A DNA stretch of 51,022 nt from Cellulosimicrobium cellulans (GTDB lineage Bacteria; Actinomycetota; Actinomycetes; Actinomycetales; Cellulomonadaceae). The position numbers were made by a program, and so were the translations under genes. Location of the stretch: assembly GCF_001722485.1 (NCBI RefSeq), contig NZ_LWGL01000005.1, forward strand, positions 1 through 51,022. The letters run 5' to 3'. Positions 34,101-42,404 of this stretch are shown one piece after another. Under the pieces are notes generated by a model. The model was not told the DNA's origin. It did not search any database and saw nothing but the letters and a program-made list of their open reading frames with translations. Numbering within the stretch: position 1 is the stretch's first letter; each line of letters begins with the position of its first letter.

Positions 34101-36567
34101 CCGCGTCGTACGCGTCGAGCGCGCGGTCGGTGGGCAGCGAGCCCTTGAGGTAGGCGTCGGCGAACGCGACGTCCGAGCTCGTGCCCGTCATGAGGTCGGC
34201 GTAGCCCGGCGAGGACCAGCGCGCGACCCAGCCGCCGTCGCGGTACTGCTGGACGAACCCGTCGACGAGCTCGCTCGCGACCTCCGGGTAGAGGAGCGAG
34301 TACGCCGGCCACGCGGTGCGGTACGTGTCCCAGAACCCGTTGTTGACGTAGATCTTGCCGTCCACGACCTTCGCGTTGGTCTGCGTGTCGGTCGCGCTGC
34401 CCGTCGTCGGGGACACGGGGCTCGCGTAGCGCCACACCGGCTCCTCGGCCGTGCCCGTGTTCTCGTGCTGCGCGTTCGGGTAGAGGTTCAGGCGGTAGAG
34501 GTTGGAGTACAGCGTGACGAGCTGGTCCTCGCTCGCGCCCTCGACCTCGATCACGCCGAGGCGCTCGTTCCACGCGTCGGTCGCCGCCGCCTTGACCTCG
34601 GTGAACGACCTGCCCTCGACCTCGAGCGCGAGGTTCTTGCGCGCCTGGTCGAGGCTGAGGAACGACGTCGCGACGCGCAGCTCGACGGTGTCGTCCTCGG
34701 CCGTGTCGAACGTCGCGTACCGCGCGTCGGCGCGGTCGCCCGCCGCCGTCCCGACCGCCGTCGGACCGCGGTCGAACGTGCCGGCGACGAACATGCGCGT
34801 ACGGCCCACGGAGAGGCCGGACCCGTTCTCGACCCACCCGGACAGCGTGCCCGTGGCCTGGTCGAACGAGAGCTCCGACGTGCCGAGGACCTTGTCCACG
34901 AGCACGTGGCCGACGTCGCCCGGGTACGTGAAGCGCAGCACCGCGGCGTGGTCGGCCGGGGCCACCTCGAGCGCGGTGCCGTTCGTGAACGTCACCCCGT
35001 AGTAGTCGGGGCGGGCGGTCTCGTCGTCGTGGTCGAACTCGAGCCCGCGCTGGTCGAGCGTGCCCGTGGGCGCGCCGGTGGCCGGCCCCGCCGCGGGCAG
35101 GAACGCGAGCTGGTTGCGGTCACCCATCCACGGGCTCGGCTCGTGCGAGATGCCGAGGCCCTCGAGGACCGGCTTGTTGTTCGCGTTGTTGGCCTTCTGG
35201 TACTCGTACAGCCACCGGTCGGAGGCCGCGTCCGTCATGGGCACCCAGAAGTTGAAGCCGTTCGGCACGGCCGTCGCGGGGATGTTGTTCCCGCGCGAGA
35301 AGCTGCCGGTGGACAGCGTCCCGCGGCGCGTGTCGACGTAGTTCGCCAGGCTCGAGCCGTCGATCGTCTCCGGCTGGGCCGTGAGCGCGACGTCGTCGAG
35401 CCACCCGGCGAACCGCGTGCCCGCGTCGCCGCCCGGGTTGTCGTAGCCCAGCAGCACCTGGTCGACCGTCTTGCCCGCGGCCACCTCGCCGAGGTCGACG
35501 CGCACCGAGTTCCACTGGTCGCCGTAGAGGATCTTGCCCTCGCCCTGCGCCTGCGCCGACGCGACGGTCCCGTGCGCGTCGCGCGCGCCGAGGTCGGACA
35601 GGTACGTGCCGTCGGTGAAGAGCAGGTCGACCGCGGCATACGTCGACGGGTACTGCAGGTCGTCGAGCAGCTCGGGGAAGATCACGTAGCTGAGGCGCGT
35701 GTCCTCGCCGACGAGCACGTCGACGTCGTCGTAGAGCACGTTCGTCGCGTACGCCTCGCCGTCGCCCGCGTGGGCGCCGTCGTAGCGCAGCGAGTGCGTG
35801 CCGGTGAACCCGACGCGCGGCTTGCTGGTGAGGTCGACGTCCGGGCCCGAGCCGACCGCGGTCGTCATCGGCGCCTCGGCCGGCGGTGCGTCGAGGTCGG
35901 CGGACAGGTCCCAGTCGCCGAGCTGGACGATGCCGTCGCCGGAGTTCGCCGTGACGTTCAAGCGGTAGAACCGGTGCGCCTCGGTCGGCGCGTCGAGCTC
36001 GAACACGCGCTGCTGCAGGCGCTGCGGGAAGTCCTCGTCGGTGCGCTGGTCGACGGGCGTCCACGTCTGGCCGTCGTCCGACGCCTCGATCGTCCAGGTC
36101 TTCGGGTCACGACCGGCCGCGTCGTTGGCCGACGTCATCGCGTACGCCTCGACGGCGACCGGCTCGGCGAACTCGTAGACGACCCAGCCGGTGCGCGCGA
36201 ACGCGAGCCACTTGCTGCTCGGGGAGCCGTCGGCGAGCTTCTCGGCGCCCTCGTTCGGCAGGTTCTGCGCGCTGGCCGTCACCGCGGTGAGGCCGCCGAG
36301 CACGCTGCCCGGCAGGCCGGCGGTCCCGGCGGCGATGTTGTGCTGCCAGGGCGCGCCGTCGCGCTGGGCGACGGTCGTCTCGAGCGGGGCGGCGTCGCCC
36401 TCCTCGAACGACGACGCGAAGTCGCCCGGCTCCGCGGCGGCGGCGGGGAGCGCCGTCGTGACCGCGAGAGGGACGACGAGGGCGGCGGCGACGGCCATGC
36501 CGAGCGGCCTGCCGCGCGCGGCGGAGCGTCTCCGCGGCGCGGTACCTCGGGGGGAGTGCAGGGTCAT
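31126..36567 (-). CDS. Secreted GH92 alpha-mannosidase, giant multi-domain
   Basis: 1813 residues; typical GH92 cores are 700-800. ATG at 36567 has AAGGAG 10 nt upstream; signal peptide about 1-45 ending AAAA-EP. Order: F5/8-type-C/CBM32-like (60-225), a beta-rich connector (230-425), the GH92 N-domain and (alpha/alpha)6 barrel (430-1150) opening with YVDTRRGTLSTGSFSRGNN, a second F5/8-C-like domain (1165-1310), PKD-like (1315-1400), an uncharacterised beta module (1405-1620, LVGAYDNVCIGD), another PKD-like domain (1630-1710) and the shared C-terminal domain (1719-1813). The catalytic-acid motif GDEDNGEMSSWW has E1061. GH92 enzymes are calcium-dependent exo-alpha-mannosidases acting on yeast mannan or N-glycans. 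Exact linkage is not predictable. Confidence 0.93.
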   Translation of the reverse strand: MTLHSPRGTAPRRRSAARGRPLGMAVAAALVVPLAVTTALPAAAAEPGDFASSFEEGDAAPLETTVAQRDGAPWQHNIAAGTAGLPGSVLGGLTAVTASAQNLPNEGAEKLADGSPSSKWLAFARTGWVVYEFAEPVAVEAYAMTSANDAAGRDPKTWTIEASDDGQTWTPVDQRTDEDFPQRLQQRVFELDAPTEAHRFYRLNVTANSGDGIVQLGDWDLSADLDAPPAEAPMTTAVGSGPDVDLTSKPRVGFTGTHSLRYDGAHAGDGEAYATNVLYDDVDVLVGEDTRLSYVIFPELLDDLQYPSTYAAVDLLFTDGTYLSDLGARDAHGTVASAQAQGEGKILYGDQWNSVRVDLGEVAAGKTVDQVLLGYDNPGGDAGTRFAGWLDDVALTAQPETIDGSSLANYVDTRRGTLSTGSFSRGNNIPATAVPNGFNFWVPMTDAASDRWLYEYQKANNANNKPVLEGLGISHEPSPWMGDRNQLAFLPAAGPATGAPTGTLDQRGLEFDHDDETARPDYYGVTFTNGTALEVAPADHAAVLRFTYPGDVGHVLVDKVLGTSELSFDQATGTLSGWVENGSGLSVGRTRMFVAGTFDRGPTAVGTAAGDRADARYATFDTAEDDTVELRVATSFLSLDQARKNLALEVEGRSFTEVKAAATDAWNERLGVIEVEGASEDQLVTLYSNLYRLNLYPNAQHENTGTAEEPVWRYASPVSPTTGSATDTQTNAKVVDGKIYVNNGFWDTYRTAWPAYSLLYPEVASELVDGFVQQYRDGGWVARWSSPGYADLMTGTSSDVAFADAYLKGSLPTDRALDAYDAALKNATVAPPNNAVGRKGLQTSPFLGFTPESTHESVSWGLEGLINDFGIGNMAAALAEDPATPEERRQTLREESAYFLERATHYVELFDPAIDFFQPRHEDGTWLNAPEDYDPRTWGGGYTETSGWNFAFHAPQDPQGLANLYGGREGLEAKLDEFFATPEDATHTGGYNGVIHEMREARDIRLGQWGMSNQVSHHIPWLYDAAGAPWKTQEIVREVTRRLFVGSEIGQGYPGDEDNGEMSSWWVFAALGFYPLQVGSDQYAVGSPLFDRATVHLPGGDLVVNAANNSVENVYVQSLAVDGEPRTSTSLSQEDLSGGATLDFVMGPEPSAWGTGEADAPPSLTEGDEAPEPVKDATTPGLGTTTVADGDASTSAAALVDNTSATRTTFATGTPTVTWAGAGIRPTVGTYTLTSGASGTASPSAWTLEGSDDGETWTTLDERSGEEFRWALQTRPFTVAEPGAYAHYRLVVTGAAGEGDLSLAEVELLADPSDPGAEGLTLTAVADGDGVTGREVSGTFATLTGVEGDPAAVDVRVSFGDGSEPVAGTLVPGAFGSYAVRAAHTWTTPGVYPVTVTATAEGAEPVTATSHVSVALLREGSLVGAYDNVCIGDPGTSVGSCDGQGVFFDRGQLEDKGFVQGERLTVPGTDLRFDVPAVAAGEPDNATGDGQTIELEVPADAEQLSVVGTGTEKNQQASGTLTFDDGSTQAIDLSFGDWSGAARNPVFGNIPVAVTDHRLRGGSPQTGTPAAIFATAPVDLPDGKRVVSLTLPDQPGQLSSDGRIHVFAVAHDGTFAEQSPLEVTPADGVTLAVGQEAEAVLATVAGGREGADLRAAITWGDGSDVVAGTVSAEGAGATVSGSHAYAAPGSYTAHVVVDDGWTSSVVEVPVTVTEAGPALAVEVTASARCLAGKVYVAVRADNGEDVPLAMTLTTPWGTKEFASVEPGRSAYHSFAVRAASVEAGTVSVEAVRGSGAEEVRATVEAGHDALACG

Positions 36568-36593
36568 GACGCGCGATCTCCTTCGATCGATCG

Positions 36594-36605
36594 GACAGCG
36601 CTGTC
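36594..36605. promoter_or_regulatory. Operator GACAGCGCTGTC upstream of GH92
   Basis: Identical to the site at 30993-31004. It lies 26 bp before the ATG and 13 bp downstream of the -10, where a bound LacI protein would block initiation. The LacI gene ends 80 bp upstream. Confidence 0.78.
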
Positions 36606-36618
36606 AAATGTCAGGTCG

Positions 36619-36647
36619 AACCTACGGGGCGCCCTGGCCCTTGTCAA
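36619..36647 (-). promoter_or_regulatory. GH92 promoter (TTGACA, 17 bp, TAGGTT)
   Basis: On the minus strand, consensus -35 TTGACA at 36647-36642 and -10 TAGGTT at 36624-36619, spaced 17 bp. It is nearly identical in design to the isomerase promoter. Confidence 0.72.
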
Positions 36648-36685
36648 CGGTCCGGGCGACCCCGCGAGAACCCTGCCGAGCCGCG

Positions 36686-37783
36686 TCAGGACGCGGGTCC
36701 GGGCACCTCCCCCGTGCCCCGCACGACGAGGTGCGTGGGGACGACCACGAGCCGCGGCGGGAGGTCCGGGTCGTCCGCGCGCGAGACCGCGAGCGCCGCC
36801 GCCTGACGCCCCATCTCGACGACGTCGTACCCGACGACGGTGACGTCGAGCAGGTCCGCGAGCTCGAAGTCGTCGAACCCCACGAGCGCGACGTCCGGCG
36901 CCGCGCCCGGCGACGCCGCCAGGTGGTCGCGCAGGGCGTGGAGGGCGCCCACGGTGATCTTGTTGTTGGCGGTGAGCAGCGCCGTCGGCGGCTCGGGCTG
37001 GGCCAGCAGCTCGGCGACGAAGTCACGGGCCAGGTCGGCGTCGTGCGCGCCGGCGCGCACGTAGCGGCCGGGGTCGGCGACGCCCGCCTCCTGGAGCGTC
37101 GCGACGAACTCGTCGCACCGCTCCTGGAACGTCCACAGGCGCGACTCGTCGCCGACGAGCGCGATCCGCCGGTGGCCGTGCGCCAGCAGGTGCTGCACGG
37201 CGGCGCGCACCCCGCCCCGGTTGTCGATGACGACCGTGTCGGCCTCGATGCCCTCGGCGGGGCGGTCGACGAAGACGACGGGGGTGCCGCCCTCGATCTC
37301 GGGCTGCAGCGCGGAGTGGTCCGTCGCGGTCGGGGTGACGACGAGCGCGCCGACGCGGCGCTCGACGAGCGCCTCGGTGAGCGCGTGCTCGCGCGCCGGG
37401 TCCTCGTCCGAGCTCGTGGTGATGAGCTGGAGCCCGTGGGGGCGCAGCTCGCGCTCGATCCCGCTCGCGAGGGCGGAGTAGAAGGGGTTGGCGAGGTCGC
37501 CCGTGACGAACCCGACGAGGCGCGACGAGCCGCCGCGCGCCAGGTCCGCCGCCACGGCGTTGCGCCGGAAGCCGAGGCGCTGCGCGGCGTCCTGCACCTT
37601 CGCGCGCGTCGCGTCGGCCACGTTCGGCTCGTGGTTGAGCACGCGCGAGGCCGTCTTGAGGCTCACGCCGGCGAGGTCCGCGACGGCCGCGAGCGTCGGC
37701 CGCCGACCGCTGCGCGCGCCCCCCGCGCGCCTGGTCGTCGCCCCGGCCGACGCCGCGACGTCCGCCCCGCCCTGCATCACCAT
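36686..37783 (-). CDS. LacI-family regulator, probable repressor of the mannosidase and isomerase genes
   Basis: 365 residues from ATG at 37783, 3 bp after the permease stop (an ATG at 37777 is also possible). Helix-turn-helix PTLAAVADLAGVSLKTASRV about 29-48, followed by LNHEPNVADATRAKVQDAAQ and the hinge region. The effector domain is of the family 3 type (LVGFVTGDLANPFYSALASG, VFVDRP, ALVGFDDFELADLLDVTVV). It is the last gene of the ROK-importer operon and sits directly before GH92. The paired GACAGCGCTGTC sites are its likely targets; the inducer could be mannose or a mannoside. Its own operon lacks that site. Confidence 0.9.
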   Translation of the reverse strand: MVMQGGADVAASAGATTRRAGGARSGRRPTLAAVADLAGVSLKTASRVLNHEPNVADATRAKVQDAAQRLGFRRNAVAADLARGGSSRLVGFVTGDLANPFYSALASGIERELRPHGLQLITTSSDEDPAREHALTEALVERRVGALVVTPTATDHSALQPEIEGGTPVVFVDRPAEGIEADTVVIDNRGGVRAAVQHLLAHGHRRIALVGDESRLWTFQERCDEFVATLQEAGVADPGRYVRAGAHDADLARDFVAELLAQPEPPTALLTANNKITVGALHALRDHLAASPGAAPDVALVGFDDFELADLLDVTVVGYDVVEMGRQAAALAVSRADDPDLPPRLVVVPTHLVVRGTGEVPGPAS

Positions 37784-37786
37784 GTG

Positions 37787-39004
37787 TCAGATCTCCCGTC
37801 GGCCCCGGATGAGCATGTCGACGACGATAGCGAGCAGGAGCACCGCTCCGGTGGCGATGTAGCGCGTCGCCGTGTCGAGGTTGAGCAGCGTGAGCCCGTT
37901 GGCGATCGACTGGATGACCAGCACGCCGAGCAGCGCCGACCACGCGCTGCCCCGCCCGCCGAACAGGCTCGTGCCGCCGATGACGGCGGCCGCGATCGCC
38001 GTGAGGTAGGTGTCGGCGGCCCCGGTCCCCTGGTTCGCCGCCGCGAGCCGCCCGGCGGCGAGCACGCCGCCGAGCGCGGCGAACGTGGAGCACGCGACGA
38101 AGCACGAGACGACCGTGCGGCGCACGGCGACGCCGGCGAGCAGCGCCGACCGGCGGTCGCCGCCGACGGCGCGCACCGAGCGGCCCCAGCGCGTGCGCCG
38201 CAGCAGCACGTCGACGACGACGACGAGCGCGACGAACAGCACGACGGTGTACCCGACGCCGCGCGCCGTGCCGAGGTAGGCGACGGTCGCGACGAGCACC
38301 GCGGCGAGGACGGCGGTGCGCGCGGCGATCCACCCGATCCCGGTGCCGGGCCCGCGGAGGCCGGCGCGCACGCGGCGCACGTGGTCCAGCGCGTGCAGCG
38401 CCGCGTAGCCCACGACGACCGCGACGACGAGCGCCCACGCCACCGGCGTCGGGAGGAAGCCCTGCTGCACCGTCCGCACGAGCCAGGACTCGAACGGCAG
38501 GTTGATCGACCCGTTCGGGCCGAGGACCACGAGCTGGACCCCGGCGAGCACGAGCAGGCCGGCGAGCGTGAAGACGAAGGACGGCAGCCCGAGGCGCGTC
38601 GACAGCGCGCCGTACCCGAGGCCGACGACGACGCCCACCGACAGGGCGACGAGCACCGCGAGCCACGCCGGCCAGCCGAGGCTCACCGTCCCGACGGCGA
38701 GCAGCGCGGCCGCGAGCCCGCTCACGGACCCGACCGACAGGTCGATCTGCCCGACGAGCAGCACGAGCACCACGCCGAGCGCGATGACGCCCACCGGCAC
38801 GCTCTGCAGCGTGAGGTTCACGAGGTTCTCGGCCGAGAGGAACGCGGGGTTGACCACGCCGAGGACGGCCCAGATGACGAGGAGCGCGCCGACGATCGGC
38901 ACCATGCCGAGGTGCGCGCCGCGCACGCGCTGCAGGACCGACCCCGGCAGCCCGCCGGGGGCGGACGGCCCGAGCCGCGTGGCCGTGGGGCCCGGGACGC
39001 TCAT
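37787..39004 (-). CDS. CUT2 ABC sugar permease, XylH-like
   Basis: 405 residues, longer than RbsC-type permeases (about 320) and in the XylH range. ATG at 39004 overlaps the ATPase stop as ATGA. About twelve hydrophobic segments, with signatures VLVLLVGQIDLSVGSVSGLA and AAAVIGGTSLFGGRGS. An Arg-rich cytoplasmic loop (HALDHVRRVRAGLRGPGTG) separates the two halves. Part of ROK-binding protein-ATPase-permease-LacI. Substrate is xylose by synteny with Streptomyces rok7B7-xylFGH, or mannose/fructose by context. Confidence 0.85.
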   Translation of the reverse strand: MSVPGPTATRLGPSAPGGLPGSVLQRVRGAHLGMVPIVGALLVIWAVLGVVNPAFLSAENLVNLTLQSVPVGVIALGVVLVLLVGQIDLSVGSVSGLAAALLAVGTVSLGWPAWLAVLVALSVGVVVGLGYGALSTRLGLPSFVFTLAGLLVLAGVQLVVLGPNGSINLPFESWLVRTVQQGFLPTPVAWALVVAVVVGYAALHALDHVRRVRAGLRGPGTGIGWIAARTAVLAAVLVATVAYLGTARGVGYTVVLFVALVVVVDVLLRRTRWGRSVRAVGGDRRSALLAGVAVRRTVVSCFVACSTFAALGGVLAAGRLAAANQGTGAADTYLTAIAAAVIGGTSLFGGRGSAWSALLGVLVIQSIANGLTLLNLDTATRYIATGAVLLLAIVVDMLIRGRREI

Positions 39005-39813
39005 CGCCGCGCCACCCCCGCCCCGCCGGCGTGCCGCGCGCCGTGCGGGCGAGCGTCGTGCGCAGCCCGCACGGGCCGCACCGCCCCGGTCATCGCCGCG
39101 AGCAGGTCCTCGTACGACGCGTCGCCGGCGAACTCGCCGTGGACGCGGCCGAGGCGCAGGACGAGGATGCGGTCGGCCACGGCCTGCAGCTCGCCGGCCT
39201 GGTGGCTGACGAGCACGACGGCGTGGCCGCGGGCACGCAGGCGCTCGATGAGGTTGAGCACCTCGGCCGACTGGCGCACGCCGAGCGAGGCTGTCGGCTC
39301 GTCGAGGACGATGACGCGGGGCGACCCGAGCAGCGCCCGGGCGACCGCGACGACCTGACGCTGCCCCCCCGACAGGGCCTGCACCGGGAGCCGCACGGAG
39401 GGCACGGTCGCGGCGAGCTGGTCGAGCAGGGTCCAGGCCTCGCGCTCCATCGCGACCTCGTCGAGGAACGGCCCGCGGCGCGTCTCGCGGCCCAGGAAGA
39501 GGTTCTCCACGACGTCGAGGTCGTCGACGAGCGCCAGGTCCTGGAAGACGGCGGCGATCCCGTGCGCGCGGGCGTCCTTCGGCGAGCCGAGCACGACGGG
39601 CTCGCCGTCGACGAGGAGCTGCCCCTCGTCCGGGCGGAAGGCCCCCGCGAGGACGCCGGCGAGCGTGGACTTCCCGGCGCCGTTGTCCCCGACCACCGCG
39701 AGCACCTCGTGCTCGTGCACGTCGACGTCCACGTCGACGAGCGCGCGCACCCCGCCGAAGCTCTTCGACACGCCGCGCACCGCGAGGACGGGACGGTCCG
39801 CGCCCGCGGTCAC
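39001..39813 (-). CDS. CUT2 ABC sugar importer ATPase, single domain
   Basis: 270 residues from GTG at 39813, which overlaps the stop of the binding-protein gene as GTGA. One complete ATPase domain: Walker A GDNGAGKSTLAGVLAG, Q-loop AAVFQDLALVDDL, signature ALSGGQRQVVAVAR, Walker B VIVLDEPTASLG and H-switch VVLVSHQ. It therefore acts as a homodimer, unlike the double ATPase of the arabinose importer. FrcA and actinobacterial XylG have this form. The C-terminal 30 residues are His/Arg/Gly-rich and poorly conserved-looking. Confidence 0.9.
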   Translation of the reverse strand: MTAGADRPVLAVRGVSKSFGGVRALVDVDVDVHEHEVLAVVGDNGAGKSTLAGVLAGAFRPDEGQLLVDGEPVVLGSPKDARAHGIAAVFQDLALVDDLDVVENLFLGRETRRGPFLDEVAMEREAWTLLDQLAATVPSVRLPVQALSGGQRQVVAVARALLGSPRVIVLDEPTASLGVRQSAEVLNLIERLRARGHAVVLVSHQAGELQAVADRILVLRLGRVHGEFAGDASYEDLLAAMTGAVRPVRAAHDARPHGARHAGGAGVARR

Positions 39814-40934
39814 GAGGCCGCCTCCAGCACGCCCGTGCGCAGGCACGCGTCGACGTAGTACCGCGTGCAGACCTCGTCGGCGGAGTGCACGCCGCCGTCC
39901 ACGATCACGCGCCGCACGTCGTCGGGCCCGACGGCGCGCGGCGCGAGCAGGAGGCTCGGGACGCCGTCGATGACGGCCGTGGCCTGCGGGTCCTGGCCGC
40001 GCAGGAGGCGCACGGCGAGCTCGGCCGCGGTGCGCGCCTGCTGGGTGGTCGCCTTGTAGACCGTCATGTACTGGTCGCCGGTGAGCACGCGCTGGACCGC
40101 GGCGAGCTCGCCGTCCTGGCCGGTCGTGGGCGGCACGGGGTCGAGGCCGGCGGCCTTCATCGCCGCGATCGCCCCGCCGGCGATGCCGTCGCTCGCGGCG
40201 AGCACGCCGTCGACGCGCCCGGGGTACTGGGTGAGCTGCCCCTCGACCCACTCGGTCGCCTTGTCGGGGCTCCAGTCGGGCGTGTCGTACTCGGCGAGCA
40301 CGTCGATGTCCTCTCCGTCGAGGGCGCGGTGGGCGCCGGCGGCGAGCGCAGCAGAGTTCGGGTCCGTCGGAGACCCGTGGACGAGCAGCACCCCCGGCCG
40401 CCGGCCGTCCGGGGGCGGGTCCTCCTCCGCGCGCGCCAGGACGGCGCCGACGAGGGACTCTCCCATGAGATAGCCGATGAGCTCGTTGTCGAACGACACG
40501 TAGTAGTCCGCGCCGGCGACGAAGCGATCGTAGGCGATGACCGGCACGCCGAGGCGCTGCGCCTCGGCGACGACGCTGGCCGCCGCGGTCGTGTCGACCG
40601 CGTCGAGCACGAGCACGTCCGCGCCGCGCGCGAGCATGGACTCGGCCTGCTGCTGCTGGTTCGCGGCGTCCTGCGCGGCGTTCGCGTACAGCACCTCGCA
40701 CGTCGGGCAGCGGCGCTCCACGACGCCGACGAACGTCGGCCGGTCCGTGGTCTCGTACCGCGCGGTCTTGGCCTCCGGCAGGAGGAGGCCGATCGTCCCC
40801 TCGGCGTCCGCGGCGGACGCCTCCCCCGAGCCCGTGGCGCAGCCCGCGACGAGGGCGAGCGCGGCGAGGGCCGCGGCCGCCCGGCCGCGGCGCACGGACC
40901 GGCGCCGTGCGGCCCCTGGCGTGTGAACGTTCAC
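39810..40934 (-). CDS. Sugar-binding lipoprotein of the XylFGH-like importer
   Basis: 374 residues. GTG at 40934 overlaps the ROK stop as GTGA. Arg-rich N-terminus and hydrophobic core ending in a lipobox (LALVAGC-ATGSG). The mature protein reads GTIGLLLPEAKTARYETTDR, the XylF/ChvE-like opening of Peripla_BP_4, then DAANQQQQAESMLARGADVL, VPVIAYDRF and LAASDGIAGGAIAAMK, as expected for a pentose/hexose-binding protein. A C-terminal cysteine pair (CTRYYVDAC) could form a disulphide. Confidence 0.88.
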   Translation of the reverse strand: MNVHTPGAARRRSVRRGRAAAALAALALVAGCATGSGEASAADAEGTIGLLLPEAKTARYETTDRPTFVGVVERRCPTCEVLYANAAQDAANQQQQAESMLARGADVLVLDAVDTTAAASVVAEAQRLGVPVIAYDRFVAGADYYVSFDNELIGYLMGESLVGAVLARAEEDPPPDGRRPGVLLVHGSPTDPNSAALAAGAHRALDGEDIDVLAEYDTPDWSPDKATEWVEGQLTQYPGRVDGVLAASDGIAGGAIAAMKAAGLDPVPPTTGQDGELAAVQRVLTGDQYMTVYKATTQQARTAAELAVRLLRGQDPQATAVIDGVPSLLLAPRAVGPDDVRRVIVDGGVHSADEVCTRYYVDACLRTGVLEAAS

Positions 40935-42115
40935 GCGCTCACCCCCAGCGCGCCGCTGACGCGCGCGGCGTCGAGCGCGACGGCGAGGGCCCCGCGGACC
41001 TCCGCGGCGGCGCCGAGCTCCGAGGGCACCACGGTGACGGGCCCCGACGCGCTCGGCACGGTGCGCTGCTCGAGCACGGTGCGCAGCGGGGCGAGGAGGA
41101 TGTCCCCCGCCTCGGCGAGGTCGCCGCCGACGACGACGACCTCCGGGTCGAGGAGGTTGCACAGGTTGGCCGCGGCGACGCCGAGGTGCTGGCCGGCGTC
41201 GAACAGGACGCGGCGGCAGCCCGGGTCGCCCTCCTGGGCGCGCGTGATGACGTCGCGCAGCGTGAGGTGCCCGCGGCTGCCCGACAGCATGCCGAGCAGC
41301 ACGTTCGCCCCGACGAACATCTCGAGGCACCCGCGGTTGCCGCAGCGGCAGATCGGCCCGTTCTCGTCGATCGTCACGTGCCCGATCTCGCCCGCGACGC
41401 CTCCGCGGCCGTGCACGAGGCGCCCGCCGAGCACGAGGCCGCCGCCCACGCCGTGGGAGACGCGCAGGTAGACGACCGGGTCGTGGCCGGCCGCGGCGCC
41501 GAACCGCGTCTCCGCGAGCGCGCCGAGGTTGGCGTCGTTGTCGACGCTCACGGGCGCGTCGAGCTCCGTCTCGAGGACCTCGGCGACCGCGACGCCGTCC
41601 CACCCGCGCATCATCCCGACCGTCGAGATCCGCCCGCTGCGGACGTCGACGGGCGCCGGCACCCCCACCCCGACGGCGAGCAGCTCGCCCGGCGCGGCGT
41701 CGACGGACGCCACCATCTCCTCGACGAGCATCGCGGCGCGCTGCAGGCCCGTGTCGGCCCGGTGGTCCGGCGCGAGGGGCATGCGCTGCTCGGCGAGCAC
41801 GCGCATCGAGGCGTCGGCCAGCGCGACGCGCAGGGACCGGGTGCCGAAGTGGACGCCCGCGACGAGGCCCAGGGTGCGCGCGAGCGTGACCTGGAGCGCG
41901 CGCCGTCCGCTGCGCGTCGAGGGCGACGTGTGCAGGACGCCGGCGCCGGTGAGCTCCTTGACGATGTTGGACACGGTGGCCGGGGACAGCCCCGTGACGC
42001 CGGCCAGCTCGATCTGCGTGAGGGAGCCACGCTGCTGGACGGCGCTCACGATCCGAGCTCGGTTGGCCTCACGCAGTGAAGTCTGCGAGCCCGGGGTCAC
42101 CCGGTCAGCGCGCAC
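40931..42115 (-). CDS. ROK-family transcriptional regulator (Rok7B7/XylR-like)
   Basis: 394 residues from GTG at 42115. The frame is open further upstream, but TATCCT ends 6 nt before this GTG and the length fits ROK repressors (about 390-400). Winged helix-turn-helix about 10-70: RARIVSAVQQRGSLTQIELA, then GLSPATVSNIVKELTGAGVL. The sugar-kinase-like domain follows (FGTRSLRVALAD, VDNDANLGAL), with the ROK signature VSHGVGGGLVLGGRLVHG and zinc motif CRCGNRGCLE. The nucleotide-binding P-loop equivalent is degenerate, so a regulator rather than a kinase is expected. First gene of the importer operon, diverging from the CUT1 operon; it may control both. Confidence 0.9.
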   Translation of the reverse strand: MRADRVTPGSQTSLREANRARIVSAVQQRGSLTQIELAGVTGLSPATVSNIVKELTGAGVLHTSPSTRSGRRALQVTLARTLGLVAGVHFGTRSLRVALADASMRVLAEQRMPLAPDHRADTGLQRAAMLVEEMVASVDAAPGELLAVGVGVPAPVDVRSGRISTVGMMRGWDGVAVAEVLETELDAPVSVDNDANLGALAETRFGAAAGHDPVVYLRVSHGVGGGLVLGGRLVHGRGGVAGEIGHVTIDENGPICRCGNRGCLEMFVGANVLLGMLSGSRGHLTLRDVITRAQEGDPGCRRVLFDAGQHLGVAAANLCNLLDPEVVVVGGDLAEAGDILLAPLRTVLEQRTVPSASGPVTVVPSELGAAAEVRGALAVALDAARVSGALGVSA

Positions 42116-42404
42116 AGCCGAAGGATAGACCTGCTCTCGCCGGGAACCGGGGGAACGGCGGGCCTGCCGTGTCCCCGGAGCCGCTTGGAGGGCCGCCTCG
42201 GCACGGTCTTCGCCCAGCGTGGATACAGGACGTGACCCGTACATCACGATCGGGCGTCGCTTGCGTTCACTTCTTGACACCAACGTCGCCGCGACCGTTG
42301 GATGGGCACCGGGTTCGAGGGTGCACCGATGCGCCCGGCCGGCGAGCGGGGGCTCCCCACCCCGCCGGTCCCCCACGACCGAAGAAGGCGTAGGGAAAGA
42401 CACG
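42116..42404. promoter_or_regulatory. Divergent control region between the ROK gene and the CUT1 operon
   Basis: No gene is seen. On the minus strand TATCCT (42127-42122) serves the ROK gene. On the plus strand TTGACA (42274-42279) and TTGGAT (42298-42303), 18 bp apart, are a plausible CUT1 promoter. An inverted repeat CCAACG at 42280-42285 with CGTTGG at 42296-42301 fills the spacer and could be a regulator site. Neither LacI motif of this window occurs here. Confidence 0.45.

Noticed and set aside
31123-36843. A 1906-codon open frame on the plus strand
   Set aside because: Antisense shadow of the GH92 gene; composition is low-complexity RRV/DRE-type and no domain is recognisable.
40922-40935. 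A seventh LacI-like site, TGTGAACGTTCACG
   Set aside because: It lies over the overlapping stop of the ROK gene and start of the binding-protein gene, encoding residues 1-5 of the latter. There is no promoter there, and one end base breaks the consensus, so chance similarity is more likely.
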